Positions 27,801 through 35,027 are shown, counted from the first letter of the stretch. The stretch is DNA of 64,000 bases from Streptomyces sp. NBC_01478 (GCF_036227225.1 NZ_CP109444.1:10087501-10151500); one strand, 5' to 3'. Numbers and translations are program-made. Notes: a model not told the origin generated them from the letters alone.

Positions 27801-28435
27801 CCGGCACCGCGGCCGCGACCGTCTCCGGCATCACCACCACGGGCGACTTCGCGCAGACCAACACCTGCGGGACGTCGATCGCGGCCAACGCCTCCTGCAC
27901 GGTCAACGTCACGTTCACGCCCACCGCGTCCGGCACCCGCGCCGGTGATCTCAGCATCGCCAGCAACGCGTCGAACGGCACAACGACGGTTCCGCTGACC
28001 GGCATCGGCGCCGGCACGGTGAGCCGGAACCTGGCAGCGGGCGCGGCCACCACCGAGTCCAGCCACACCGACGTGTACGGGTCGTCGAACGTGACGGACG
28101 GCAACCAGGGCACCTACTGGGAGAGCGCCAACAACGCTTTCCCGCAGTGGGTCCAGGTCGACCTCGGTTCCGCGCAGAGCGCGAGCCGCGTCGTCCTCCA
28201 GCTCCCCGCGACCTGGGGTGCCCGCAACCAGACGCTGTCCCTGTCGGGCAGCACCGACGGTGCCACCTTCACCACCCTCAAGTCGTCGGCGACGTACGCC
28301 TTCGACCCCACCACCAACAACACGGTCACCCTCACCTTCACCGCGAGCACCCAGCGCTACCTCCGGGTGAACATCACGGCGAACAACGGCTGGCCGGCCG
28401 GCCAGATCTCGGAGTTCCAGGTCTGGAACACCTGA
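24878..28435 (+). CDS. Secreted GH87-like alpha-1,3-glucanase, multi-module
   Basis: The 1185-residue protein starts at a GTG behind a GAAGGAG site; the longer ATG frame lacks one and adds 39 odd residues. Order: signal peptide (to about 36, PALAAS), beta-sandwich (45-205), right-handed beta-helix (205-595), two Ig-like HYDIN/choice-of-anchor domains (597-697 and 699-800), discoidin module (800-943), a third Ig-like domain (944-1045), and a second discoidin module (1050-1185). Asp360 in TADGIN and Asp383-Asp384 in NTGDDGIA are spaced 23 and 24 residues apart, as I recall for characterised GH87 catalytic aspartates. It should be an extracellular endo-alpha-1,3-glucanase anchored on polymer by the discoidin modules. 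It is closely related to the previous gene, probably an old tandem duplication. Confidence 0.85.
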   Translation: MFHSIRDLRRALVCAVSTAMVAAAGVFALAAPPALAASTATGGSGASLPYVEVQAENSDTNGTNIGPSYTAGQLADEASYRKATTLQGTGKYVTFTTPVATNSINFRYSIPDTSGGSVYTAALSLYVNGVKQPDFTLTNAYSWYYGSYPFTNTPGSNPHHFYDEAHRLFSTTYPAGTTFKLQVDAGDTASSYTLDFADFEQVGAALTAPSGSVSVTSKGADATGAADSTSAFNAAISSAGPGGTVWIPPGTFNIPGHISVNNVTIAGAGMWYSTVTGTAPGFYGNSAPNASTGVRLQNFAIFGNVQERDDSAQVNGVGGAMSDSTVSNLWIDHLKVGAWMDGPMDGLTFTGMRIRDTTADGINFHGGVTNSKVTNSEIRNTGDDGIATWADSALGADANDTISNNTVSLQILANAIAIYGGHDNTVSGNRVVDTGIAQGGGIHVGQRFTSTPVGTTTISDNTMVRAGSLDPNWQFGVGALWFDGSQGAITGPINVTNALIQQSPYEAVQWVEGTISGVNLNNVTIAGTGTFALQEQTGGAAKFTNVTATGVGYSNPVYNCSGGNFVITDGGGNSGISGTPYCGGWPAPVYPPYPSEGVTATPGALNFGSVATGSTSAAQTVTVSNPTSTAASVSSISTSGDYAQTNTCGSSIAANGSCTVSVKFAPTATGSRSGSLSVNAGGVTNTVTLSGTGTAPGPVLNTDPGSLAFAATVVGSSATAQTVTVTNSGTASATVSGVAATGDFSQTNTCSTLAVGASCTVTVGFKPTTGGARAGNLTVTSNANNSPTVVALTGTGIDSTTNIAAGRPATASSGSSPYVASNLTDTDASTYWEGTLGAFPQWAQVDLGQNYSVGKVVLKLPPATAWSTRTQTLSVQGSTDGSSFSTVKASAGYTFDPSTGNTVTVTFSAATARYVRVNITANSGWNAAQLSDFEVFPSGGGSSPATLSASPASLTYPTQALNTSSSAQAVTVTNTGTAAATVSGITTTGDFAQTNTCGTSIAANASCTVNVTFTPTASGTRAGDLSIASNASNGTTTVPLTGIGAGTVSRNLAAGAATTESSHTDVYGSSNVTDGNQGTYWESANNAFPQWVQVDLGSAQSASRVVLQLPATWGARNQTLSLSGSTDGATFTTLKSSATYAFDPTTNNTVTLTFTASTQRYLRVNITANNGWPAGQISEFQVWNT
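28030..28432 (+). repeat. Discoidin module coding repeat, copy 2
   Basis: This is the counterpart of 24229-24630. A third, more diverged copy lies inside the same gene at about 27276-27690, and a fourth at 30054-30471. The similarity of copies 1 and 2 makes recombination or gene conversion between them plausible. Confidence 0.7.
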
Positions 28436-28445
28436 CCCGCCCCGA

Positions 28446-28481
28446 CGGTGCCGCCGGGCGCGGGCGCGCCCGGCGGCACCG
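28446..28481 (+). terminator. Hairpin between second GH87 and GH71/99-like genes
   Basis: A 16-bp perfect stem (28446-28461 with 28466-28481) with loop GGGC begins 10 nt after the stop and ends 19 nt before the next start. With only a ribosome site (GAAAGGAG) between it and the next gene, it may act as a leaky terminator or an mRNA-stabilising element within one transcript. Confidence 0.7.
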
Positions 28482-28500
28482 ATCACCGAAAGGAGTCGAG

Positions 28501-30474
28501 ATGGGTGTCACCCGAAGAGTCTTCTTGAGGGCCGCGATCGCGGCCACCGCGGTGGGAGCCGCGGGAGCGACCGAGACCGTACTCGCCCCGGCCGCGTCGG
28601 CGGTCGGTTCGCCGGGCGACGTCGTCGGCAAGGTCACCGTCGGCTACCAGGGCTGGTTCGCGTGCGCCGGCGACGGCGCGCCCGTCAACGGCTGGTGGCA
28701 CTGGAGCCAGGACTGGGGTCAGCCGCCGTCCCGGAACAACACCAACATCAAGTGCTGGCCCGATGTGCGCGAGTACACCAACACCTACCAGACGTCGTAC
28801 GCCGCCCTCGGCAACGGCCGGCCCGCCAAGCTGTTCTCGTCGTACGACCAGCAGACGGTCGACACCCACTTCCTGTGGCTGCAGCAGAACGGCATCGACA
28901 CGGCCGCCCTGCAGCGCTTCAACCCCACCGGCGGCGAGGGCCCCACGCGGGACGCCATGGCGACCAAGGTGCGTAGCGCCGCCGAAGCGTACGGCCGGAA
29001 GTTCTACATCATGTACGACGTCTCCAACTGGACGAACATGCAGTCCGAGATCAAGACGGACTGGACGGCCAAGATGTCGGCGCACACGGCGAGTTCGGCG
29101 TACGCGAAGCAGAACGGCAGGCCGGTGGTCTGCATTTGGGGGTTCGGCTTCAACGACCCCAACCATCCCTTCACCCCCGACGCCTGCCTCGACGTCGTCA
29201 ACTGGTTCAAGGGGCAGGGGTGTTACGTCGTCGGAGGCGTCCCGCGCGAATGGCGGACCGGGACCGGCGGCTCGCAGCCCGGCTTCCTCGGCGTCTATCA
29301 CGCCTTCAACATGATCTCGCCGTGGATGGTCGGCGCCATCGGCAACGTCACCGAGGCCGACAACGCCTACACCACGTACACCGTCCCCGACCAGGCCGAC
29401 TGCAACGCCAACGGCATCGACTACCAGCCCTGCGTCCTGCCCGGCGACGTCTCCGGCCGGCAGCGCGCGCACGGCGACTTCATGTGGCGGCAGTTCTACA
29501 ACGTGGTGCGGGCCGGGGTGCAGGGCATCTACATCTCGATGTTCGACGAGTTCAACGAGGGCAACCAGATCGCCAAGACCGCCGAGACCCAGGCCTGGGT
29601 GCCCACCGACTCCGGGTTCCTCGCCCTCGACGAGGACGGCACCGCCTGCTCCTCCGACTACTACCTGCGGCTGACCGGCGACGGCGGCCGCATGCTCAAG
29701 GGGCAGCTCGCGCTGACCCCGACTCGCCCTACGCAGCCGGTGGTTCCCGCCGGTGGTGACACCACGCCGCCGTCCGCGCCGGGCGGTCTGACGGCCACCG
29801 GACACACCGCCACCTCCGTCTCGCTGTCCTGGAACACGTCGACCGACAACGTCGGCGTGACCGGCTACCGCGTCCTCCAGGTGTCCGGCTCGACCGGCAC
29901 GCAAGTGGGCACCACTGCCTCAACCTCCTTCACCGTCACCGGACTTGGCGCGTCCACCGCCTACACCTTCGACGTCGTCGCCCTCGACGCGGCGGGCAAC
30001 GTGTCACAGCCCTCCAACCAGGTCACCGTCACCACCGACCCCCCGTCCAGCACCACCAACCTCGCCCTCCACCAACCGACTTCGGAGAGCAGCCACACCC
30101 AGATCTACGCCTCCGGCAACGCGACCGACGGCGACGCCACCACCTACTGGGAGTCCGCCAACAACGCCTTCCCGCAATGGGTCCAGGTCGATCTGGGCGC
30201 CGCCACCGGCGTCAAGCGGATCGTCCTGCGCCTGCCCCCGGCCACCGCCTGGTCCACCCGCACACAGACCGTCTCCGTCCAGGGCGGCACGGACGCCGGC
30301 ACCGCCACCCAACTCCTCGCCGCGGCGGGCTACACCTTCGACCCGGCGACCGGCAACACCGCGACCCTCACGCTCCCCTCCACGGTCACCACCCGCTACG
30401 TACGGCTCAACTTCACCGCCAACACCGGCTGGCCGGCCGGGCAGGTCTCGGAGTTCCAGGTCTACGGCGCCTGA
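28501..30474 (+). CDS. Tat-secreted GH71/99-like glycosidase with Fn3 and discoidin modules
   Basis: The 657-residue protein begins with a twin-arginine signal (TRRVFLRAA), so it is exported folded. The catalytic region (about 40-410) has the GYQGWFACAGDG opening and FDEFNEGNQI near residue 345, characteristic of proteins grouped as GH71/99-like TIM barrels. The acidic residues there are the likely catalytic ones, but I cannot assign them. A fibronectin type III domain (about 420-505) and a discoidin F5/8C module (about 518-657) follow. GH71 enzymes of fungi are alpha-1,3-glucanases, so together with the two GH87 genes a common substrate is plausible. GAAAGGAG precedes the ATG. Confidence 0.78.
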   Translation: MGVTRRVFLRAAIAATAVGAAGATETVLAPAASAVGSPGDVVGKVTVGYQGWFACAGDGAPVNGWWHWSQDWGQPPSRNNTNIKCWPDVREYTNTYQTSYAALGNGRPAKLFSSYDQQTVDTHFLWLQQNGIDTAALQRFNPTGGEGPTRDAMATKVRSAAEAYGRKFYIMYDVSNWTNMQSEIKTDWTAKMSAHTASSAYAKQNGRPVVCIWGFGFNDPNHPFTPDACLDVVNWFKGQGCYVVGGVPREWRTGTGGSQPGFLGVYHAFNMISPWMVGAIGNVTEADNAYTTYTVPDQADCNANGIDYQPCVLPGDVSGRQRAHGDFMWRQFYNVVRAGVQGIYISMFDEFNEGNQIAKTAETQAWVPTDSGFLALDEDGTACSSDYYLRLTGDGGRMLKGQLALTPTRPTQPVVPAGGDTTPPSAPGGLTATGHTATSVSLSWNTSTDNVGVTGYRVLQVSGSTGTQVGTTASTSFTVTGLGASTAYTFDVVALDAAGNVSQPSNQVTVTTDPPSSTTNLALHQPTSESSHTQIYASGNATDGDATTYWESANNAFPQWVQVDLGAATGVKRIVLRLPPATAWSTRTQTVSVQGGTDAGTATQLLAAAGYTFDPATGNTATLTLPSTVTTRYVRLNFTANTGWPAGQVSEFQVYGA

Positions 30475-30599
30475 TCCCTCCGCCGGGGGTGTCGTCAGAA
30501 CCACCCCCGATCCGGTGTTCAGGCCCAGGGACCGCGAGCGTCGCCGGCGGCAGGATTCATGGCGTACCCAATCCACCACACGTACCTCCGGGGGACTCC

Positions 30600-31247
30600 A
30601 TGAACGAAATGTCGGCCAGGCGTCTGGCGGGCGGTGCGGGCATCGCCGCCGCCGTCGCTCTCATCGTCCAAGTGCCCCTGTACTTCGTCTACTCGGGGCC
30701 GCCGCCGGACGCCAACGTACTGGCCAGGCTGCTCATCGGGATCGTCGCGCTGGCGTTCCTGCTGGTCTTCGTGACCGCGTTCCGCGACCTGGTGAAGCGC
30801 GTGAACCCCGAGTACGAGTGGGCCGGTTCGCTGGCCTTCACGGCGGGGCTCGTCTACACGACGATCACGCTGGTCTCCATGGGTCTCGAGGCCGGCGCGG
30901 TCATCGCCGCCGACCGTCCGATCGACCCGACGATCGAGGTCAGCGGCACCTACATCCTCTACGGGTCGATCTCCCGGCTGATGCTGGCGTTCTTCCTGAC
31001 CGCGCTGGGCTTCGCCGTCTCCCGCACCCGACTGCTGCCGCGCTGGACCGCCAGGTCGGCCTATGTCCTGGCCGGGATCAACCTGGCCTTCGTGCCGTCC
31101 CTGTTCTTCGGGAACACCCCCGCGCATTTCTACGCCGCGAACGGCTGGGGCACCACCGCCCTTATGGGCGCGATCCTCAGCTACTGGCTGCTGGCCCTGG
31201 GCGTCTCCACCTACCGCAGCGCGAAAGCCCCCGCGGTGAGCCACTGA
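30600..31247 (+). CDS. DUF4386-like integral membrane protein
   Basis: The 215-residue protein has about six predicted membrane helices (first at 8-31) with short loops and a conserved aspartate/arginine-rich loop after helix 2. It resembles DUF4386 membrane proteins of unknown function, often found as single genes in actinobacteria. The start ATG at 30600 has GGGGGA upstream. It stands 125 nt after the glycosidase gene and 49 nt before the next; functional linkage to either is not evident. Confidence 0.7.
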   Translation: MNEMSARRLAGGAGIAAAVALIVQVPLYFVYSGPPPDANVLARLLIGIVALAFLLVFVTAFRDLVKRVNPEYEWAGSLAFTAGLVYTTITLVSMGLEAGAVIAADRPIDPTIEVSGTYILYGSISRLMLAFFLTALGFAVSRTRLLPRWTARSAYVLAGINLAFVPSLFFGNTPAHFYAANGWGTTALMGAILSYWLLALGVSTYRSAKAPAVSH

Positions 31248-31270
31248 AAGGGGAGTCCGGTCCCGGCCGG

Positions 31271-31287
31271 ATACCCAGGGTGGGTAT
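31271..31287. promoter_or_regulatory. CsoR-like palindrome (candidate copper-responsive operator)
   Basis: ATACCCA GGG TGGGTAT is a perfect 7-bp inverted repeat with a three-base centre, 10 nt before the start codon at 31297. It contains TACCC-N5-GGGTA, the type of sequence bound by copper-sensing CsoR repressors in Streptomyces as I recall it. The downstream genes encode His/Cys- and Met/His-rich proteins, which fits. Confidence 0.55.
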
Positions 31288-31296
31288 GGTGGCTCC

Positions 31297-31710
31297 ATGG
31301 CCCGCCTCGAACAGCCCGGAGGACCGCACCCTCGCGTGCGGTCCTCGGTGCTGCTCGTCGCCGCCCTGCTGTTCGGCCTGCTCGGGATGCACGGGCTCGG
31401 GCCCGTCCTCATGCCCGACCCCGCGCCCGGGCACACCATGACGGCCACGACCGGGATGACGGGCGAGCGGGTGTCGACACCGGACGCCTGCGATCACGAC
31501 CAGGGCGACTGCGGCAGCCACATGACGCACGCCGACGCGACCTGCGCCTCCGCGTCCGTCGCCCATGCCCCGGCCGTGGTTCCGGTGCTGCAACCCGATG
31601 TGGCGGCCGGCGCCGAGGTGCCGGACGGTCGTACGTCCGGGGCGGGCAGCGGTCCCGACGGGGGCCGGGCCCCACCCTCCCTCTCGGAACTCCAACTCCT
31701 GCGGATCTAG
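31297..31710 (+). CDS. Small His/Cys-containing membrane protein (DUF6153-like)
   Basis: The 137-residue protein has one membrane segment (VLLVAALLFGLLGMHGLGPVLM, about residues 18-39 with flanks). An exterior domain follows with CDHDQGDCGSHMTHADATC (residues about 64-83), rich in Cys, His and Met, suggesting metal binding. It resembles the Streptomyces DUF6153 family. A CsoR-like palindrome overlaps its promoter region and a DUF305 lipoprotein gene follows 68 nt downstream, so copper handling at the cell surface is the best guess. The ATG is very close to the TATGGT box at 31285, so the mRNA might be leaderless. Confidence 0.65.
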   Translation: MARLEQPGGPHPRVRSSVLLVAALLFGLLGMHGLGPVLMPDPAPGHTMTATTGMTGERVSTPDACDHDQGDCGSHMTHADATCASASVAHAPAVVPVLQPDVAAGAEVPDGRTSGAGSGPDGGRAPPSLSELQLLRI

Positions 31711-31778
31711 AGCGGCCCGCGCGCCGACGTGCGCGCACCGGCATGCTCTGAACGGATCCACACACCAGGAGTTCCACC

Positions 31779-32387
31779 ATGACCGCACAGCGCAGGTTCG
31801 TCCGTCGTACCGTCCTCGCCGTCACCGCCTCGGTGGCCGCCCTCACGCTCGCCGCGTGCGGCAGCGACGGTGGCGACAAGGCGAGCAGCGGTACCGGTAC
31901 CGCTACCGCTACCGGCGGGCACAACGCCGCGGACGTCTCCTTCTCGAAGGACATGATCCAGCACCACCGCCAGGCCGTGGAGATGGCCGGGCTGGCCGCC
32001 GATCACGCCTCCTCGGCGCAGGTGAAGAGCCTTGCCACGAAGATCGAGGGCGCACAGGCCCCGGAGATCAAGACCATGTCCGGCTGGCTCACCTCGTGGG
32101 GCGAGCAGGTCCCCGAGGACATGTCCGGCATGAACCACGGCATGTCCACCGCGACGCCCGGCATGATGAGCGACGCCGACATGGGCAAGCTGGAGAAGGC
32201 CTCCGGCACCGGCTTCGACACCATGTTCCTCACCATGATGGTCGAACACCACGAGGGCGCCGTCGACATGGCGAAGACCGAGAAGGCGGACGGCACGTAC
32301 CAGCCCGCCACGAAGCTCGCCGCCGATGTCATCACGGCGCAGAGTGCCGAGATCCAGCAGATGAACAAGATGCTCGGCAAGAGCTGA
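31779..32387 (+). CDS. DUF305 lipoprotein, putative copper-binding
   Basis: The 202-residue protein has a lipoprotein signal with LTLAAC (Cys27) and a Ser/Gly/Thr linker, then the DUF305 helical domain. The hallmark paired histidine motifs are SKDMIQHHRQAVEM (about residue 55) and MMVEHHEGAVDM (about residue 150), with a Met/His-rich loop MNHGMSTATPGMM between them. DUF305 proteins are exported ferritin-like helical bundles often linked to copper genes. It follows the DUF6153-like gene and probably shares its CsoR-like operator. A convergent hairpin at 32404 ends the unit. Confidence 0.85.
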   Translation: MTAQRRFVRRTVLAVTASVAALTLAACGSDGGDKASSGTGTATATGGHNAADVSFSKDMIQHHRQAVEMAGLAADHASSAQVKSLATKIEGAQAPEIKTMSGWLTSWGEQVPEDMSGMNHGMSTATPGMMSDADMGKLEKASGTGFDTMFLTMMVEHHEGAVDMAKTEKADGTYQPATKLAADVITAQSAEIQQMNKMLGKS

Positions 32388-32403
32388 CACCGTCACTGAA
32401 CGA

Positions 32404-32432
32404 GGCCCGGCCGCGCACCGCGCGGCCGGGCC
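32404..32432. terminator. Bidirectional terminator between DUF305 and DUF5954 genes
   Basis: A 12-bp stem (32404-32415 with 32421-32432) with loop CACCG lies in the 50-nt gap between two convergent genes. Confidence 0.75.
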
Positions 32433-32437
32433 CCGGC

Positions 32438-33565
32438 TCAGGAGTCCTCCGCCGCCTCGCGCTTGCGCCGCTGCTCCTCGAACAGCCGGAGGAACTCCTT
32501 CGCCTGTTCCTCCGCGATGCGCCGCTGCTCGATCTCCTCGTCGCTCAGCACCCGGTCCCCGTCGAACACACCCTCCTCACGGAGCTGTTGCTCCTGGACG
32601 GCGGTGGGCAGTTCGGGGTCGGGGTCGGAGGGGCGCGGGCCCTCGGGACCGTCGGGGCCGACGCGCACGAGCCGTTCGACACGCACGATCCGCGTCCGGC
32701 AGCCGTCGATCACGATCTCGTCGCACCGCTCGGCGTCGATCCGGTCGGCCAGCCGCCCGTACTCCGCCTTCGTCTCCTCGTCGAGCTGCTCCATGACCGG
32801 CGCCATCACCCGCAGATAGTTGGTGAGCGCGTCCCGCGACCCCTGCGGGCTCGATTTCGTCATCTGCGTCGGCGCCCAGTGACCGTCCGAGAACTCGGCC
32901 GCCGTGAACTCCGCCGGCAGCAGCACACCCCCGGGATGCGTCTTCAGCGCGCGCCGCGAGTCCCGCCGTACGGCGGCGGGAGTCGTGCCCGGCGCGTGGA
33001 CCAGCGACAGCAGCTCCATCCGCAGGATGCCCTCGGACATCCCCGTCGGGGTGTACGGATCGATCACGAACCCCGTGGTACGGCCGCGGTACTCGTAACC
33101 GTGCCCCACCTTCGCCGGGTCGGGGTCGGACGGCCGGGGCGGCTCCGGTCCCGTCGGCCCCATCCGGATGAACTGATCCCCCCGGATGACCCGGAACCGG
33201 CGGTCGAGCACCGTGACTTCGTCCACGGCCTCCCAGTCCAGTCGCTCCGCACCCCGCAGCCACTCCCGCTGCGTCGCCGTGTCGCCCGCGTCCTCGGCGG
33301 TCCGGGCCAGTCCGCGGAACGTCGAGGCCATGGTGTCGCGTGCGCCCTGCGGGTACGGGGTGGAGAAGAAGGAGACGATCTTCCAGCCGCCGGTCTCCAG
33401 CTCCTCGGCCACACCGAACACCGCGCCACCACCGCCGAGGACGTTCGGATAGGCCTTGCGGGCCTGCCACGCCTCCACGTCCGCGAGGGCCGCCGCCGGG
33501 GCCTCCGGCAGCGCCTCCATCCTGATCATCCGGTACCCGGGAACCTGATCACCGTGCTCAGACAT
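32438..33565 (-). CDS. DUF5954-like protein with internal duplication
   Basis: The 375-residue cytoplasmic protein resembles the Streptomyces family DUF5954, whose role is unknown. The phrase VxVGPxGPExPRPSDPDP occurs twice, at about residues 128-150 (IRMGPTGPEPPRPSDPDP) and 305-325 (VRVGPDGPEGPRPSDPDP). Each copy is preceded by a short beta segment around VTVLDRRFRVIRG or IVIDGCRTRIVRV, so the protein is built from two related halves. The C-terminal 45 residues are a charged helix with coiled-coil character (EEIEQRRIAEEQAKEFL). It is divergent from the Nudix gene. No signal or membrane segment is present. Confidence 0.7.
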   Translation of the reverse strand: MSEHGDQVPGYRMIRMEALPEAPAAALADVEAWQARKAYPNVLGGGGAVFGVAEELETGGWKIVSFFSTPYPQGARDTMASTFRGLARTAEDAGDTATQREWLRGAERLDWEAVDEVTVLDRRFRVIRGDQFIRMGPTGPEPPRPSDPDPAKVGHGYEYRGRTTGFVIDPYTPTGMSEGILRMELLSLVHAPGTTPAAVRRDSRRALKTHPGGVLLPAEFTAAEFSDGHWAPTQMTKSSPQGSRDALTNYLRVMAPVMEQLDEETKAEYGRLADRIDAERCDEIVIDGCRTRIVRVERLVRVGPDGPEGPRPSDPDPELPTAVQEQQLREEGVFDGDRVLSDEEIEQRRIAEEQAKEFLRLFEEQRRKREAAEDS

Positions 33566-33689
33566 GCCTCCAGCATGCCCGGGAGCGGGGACGGTACGCG
33601 ACGAATCAACGCAACCGGCACACCAGTTGGGCTCGCGAGGCACAGGATTTGGCCAGGCGTCGCGCGCCCCGGGGTGATAGACGTCGGAC

Positions 33690-33734
33690 ATGAACAACGT
33701 GATCGTCCCCTCCCGCCCGGCCGGTGCCCGATGA
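33690..33734 (+). CDS. Candidate 14-codon leader ORF overlapping Nudix start
   Basis: ATG at 33690 opens a 14-codon frame (MNNVIVPSRPAGAR) that stops at TGA 33732-33734, overlapping the Nudix ATG at 33731 as ATGA. The Nudix start has no ribosome site of its own, whereas GGGGTGA lies 11 nt before this small frame. It may therefore provide translational coupling; whether the peptide itself matters is unknown. Confidence 0.4.
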   Translation: MNNVIVPSRPAGAR

Positions 33735-34393
33735 CCGCCGGCGCCGACACCCCCGACCGCCGGGGCCGCACCGGCCTGCACCGCACCGGCCTCGACCTGA
33801 CCGGCAACCCCCGCGTCAAGGTCCGCGACGTGACCCTGCTGTCCAGCCACTGGTACGTCGAGCGCACCACGACCTTCGACTTCCGGCACGCCGACGGCAC
33901 CTGGACCACCCAGGAACGCGAGACCCACGACCGCGGCAACGGCGCCACCCTGCTCCTCTACGACGCCGAGCGCGAAACGGTCCTGCTCACCCGCCAGTTC
34001 CGCTTCCCCGTGTACGTCAACGGCCACCCCGACGGCATGCTCGTCGAGACCCCGGGCGGACTCCTCGACGACGAGGACGAACACCCGGAGGAGGCCGTAC
34101 GACGCGAGGTGGTCGAGGAGACCGGCCACACCGTCGGCGCGGTCGAGCACGTCTTCGACGTCTATATGAGCCCCGGCTCGGTCACCGAACGCATCGGCTT
34201 CTACGCCGCCTCCTACGGCCCCTCGACCCGCACCCACGAGGGCGGGGGCCTCCAGGAGGAGGGCGAGGACATCGAGATCCTCGAACTGCCCTTCCGCAGA
34301 GCCCTGGAGATGATCCGGAGCGGGGAGATCGCCGACGCCAAGACCATCATGCTGCTCCAATGGGCGGCCCTGGACGGGCCGTTCGCCAAGTAG
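33731..34393 (+). CDS. Nudix hydrolase, NudK/ADP-sugar pyrophosphatase-like
   Basis: The 220-residue protein carries the Nudix box at about residues 111-135 (GGLLDDEDEHPEEAVRR, then EVVEETG) with the metal-binding REVVEE core. The regions FRFPVYVNGHPDG and, after the box, MSPGSVTERIGFY and the end pattern ALEMIRSGEIADAKTIMLLQ resemble NudK-type GDP-mannose and ADP-sugar hydrolases. It should cleave a nucleotide sugar to sugar-phosphate and nucleoside monophosphate using Mg2+. The start overlaps a 14-codon leader frame. It stands alone before a 634-nt non-coding stretch. Confidence 0.88.
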   Translation: MTAGADTPDRRGRTGLHRTGLDLTGNPRVKVRDVTLLSSHWYVERTTTFDFRHADGTWTTQERETHDRGNGATLLLYDAERETVLLTRQFRFPVYVNGHPDGMLVETPGGLLDDEDEHPEEAVRREVVEETGHTVGAVEHVFDVYMSPGSVTERIGFYAASYGPSTRTHEGGGLQEEGEDIEILELPFRRALEMIRSGEIADAKTIMLLQWAALDGPFAK

Positions 34394-34651
34394 CCGGCTC
34401 CACGCGAATACGGCGTGGTTTCGCCACGGGTGTCGGATTGTTCCGTGTGGCATGTCGGGATCCGGCTCCGTCAAGGGCGCGAAAAGTCCACCGTGCTCCG
34501 ACAGGGGGGAATCCGGCCACCGCCCGCTGGTGAACTCCCTTGCCCGATCGGTGACTTGATCGGAGGAGTGCGGGGCTTTGTCCGCGCGACCGACCGGATA
34601 TCGTCGGCCCCGCACACGGTGTCGGCGAGCGGCGTGCCGCGCGCCGCGCGT

Positions 34652-34682
34652 CCGCCCCCTCGTGGCACGCGCGAGGGGGCGG
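34652..34682 (+). terminator. GC-rich hairpin in intergenic region
   Basis: Positions 34652-34662 pair with 34672-34682 (11 bp, nine-base loop). It lies about 260 nt after the Nudix stop, so it could be a distal terminator or part of the downstream operon's leader. Confidence 0.45.
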
Positions 34683-34880
34683 CTCCGGGCGCCGCGGTGC
34701 CTCGTAAGGGAACTGAAGCCACCACGGACACCGAGCAGTTCCGGGGAATCCGACCTCTTTCTAGGGGAGTTCACCATCGATGGGAACGGGAGTTCTCCGG
34801 CCTCCGGTCTGCGTCCACTGAGGGGCTCGTGGAGCAGCGGAATGATCGTTTCGGAATTCCTCACCAAAGGGGTTCACGCT

Positions 34881-34926
34881 GCCTCCGTTTGTGCCATCAT
34901 GAGGCACTCGGAGGCGAGAGTCTCCG
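34881..34926 (+). promoter_or_regulatory. Alternative hairpins in operon leader
   Basis: GCCTCCG (34881-34887) pairs with CGGAGGC (34909-34915), with an inner stem GTGCC/GGCAC. The segment CGGAG (34909-34913) can instead pair with CTCCG at 34922-34926. The two structures exclude each other, as in attenuators. The element is about 100 nt before the first gene of the operon. Function is speculative. Confidence 0.35.
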
Positions 34927-35027
34927 ACGGACGACCGTGCTCGGGTGGGGATCTGACACGGCGTCCGGGGGGTTGAGCGGCAGCTCGGCGTATACGGCCG
35001 ACTGTTCGCTTCGGGGGGAGTCATCCA

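Larger units (their letters stand above)
34394..35027 (+). other. Long intergenic leader before the 35028 operon
   Basis: These 634 nt contain no convincing gene: frames crossing it lack normal third-position GC bias and domains. It holds a hairpin at 34652-34682, a second hairpin set at 34881-34926 and a more A+T-rich stretch (34740-34900), and ends in a strong GGGGGGAG ribosome site 9 nt before the operon's first ATG. It probably contains the Nudix terminator, the operon promoter and a structured 5' leader. No promoter boxes could be assigned with confidence. Confidence 0.55.

Noticed and set aside
24860..28486. 1208-codon open frame on the minus strand
   Set aside because: It is antisense to the second GH87 gene, with repetitive Gly/Val/Arg/Asp composition; a shadow frame.
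34471..34731. 86-codon minus-strand frame in the intergenic leader
   Set aside because: No ribosome site, no conserved motif visible and composition of a random frame.
34741..34775. GGAAT-N19-GTT resembling an ECF sigma (SigR-type) promoter before the operon
   Set aside because: Such loose motifs occur often by chance and the spacer is one base longer than usual; no supporting feature was seen.
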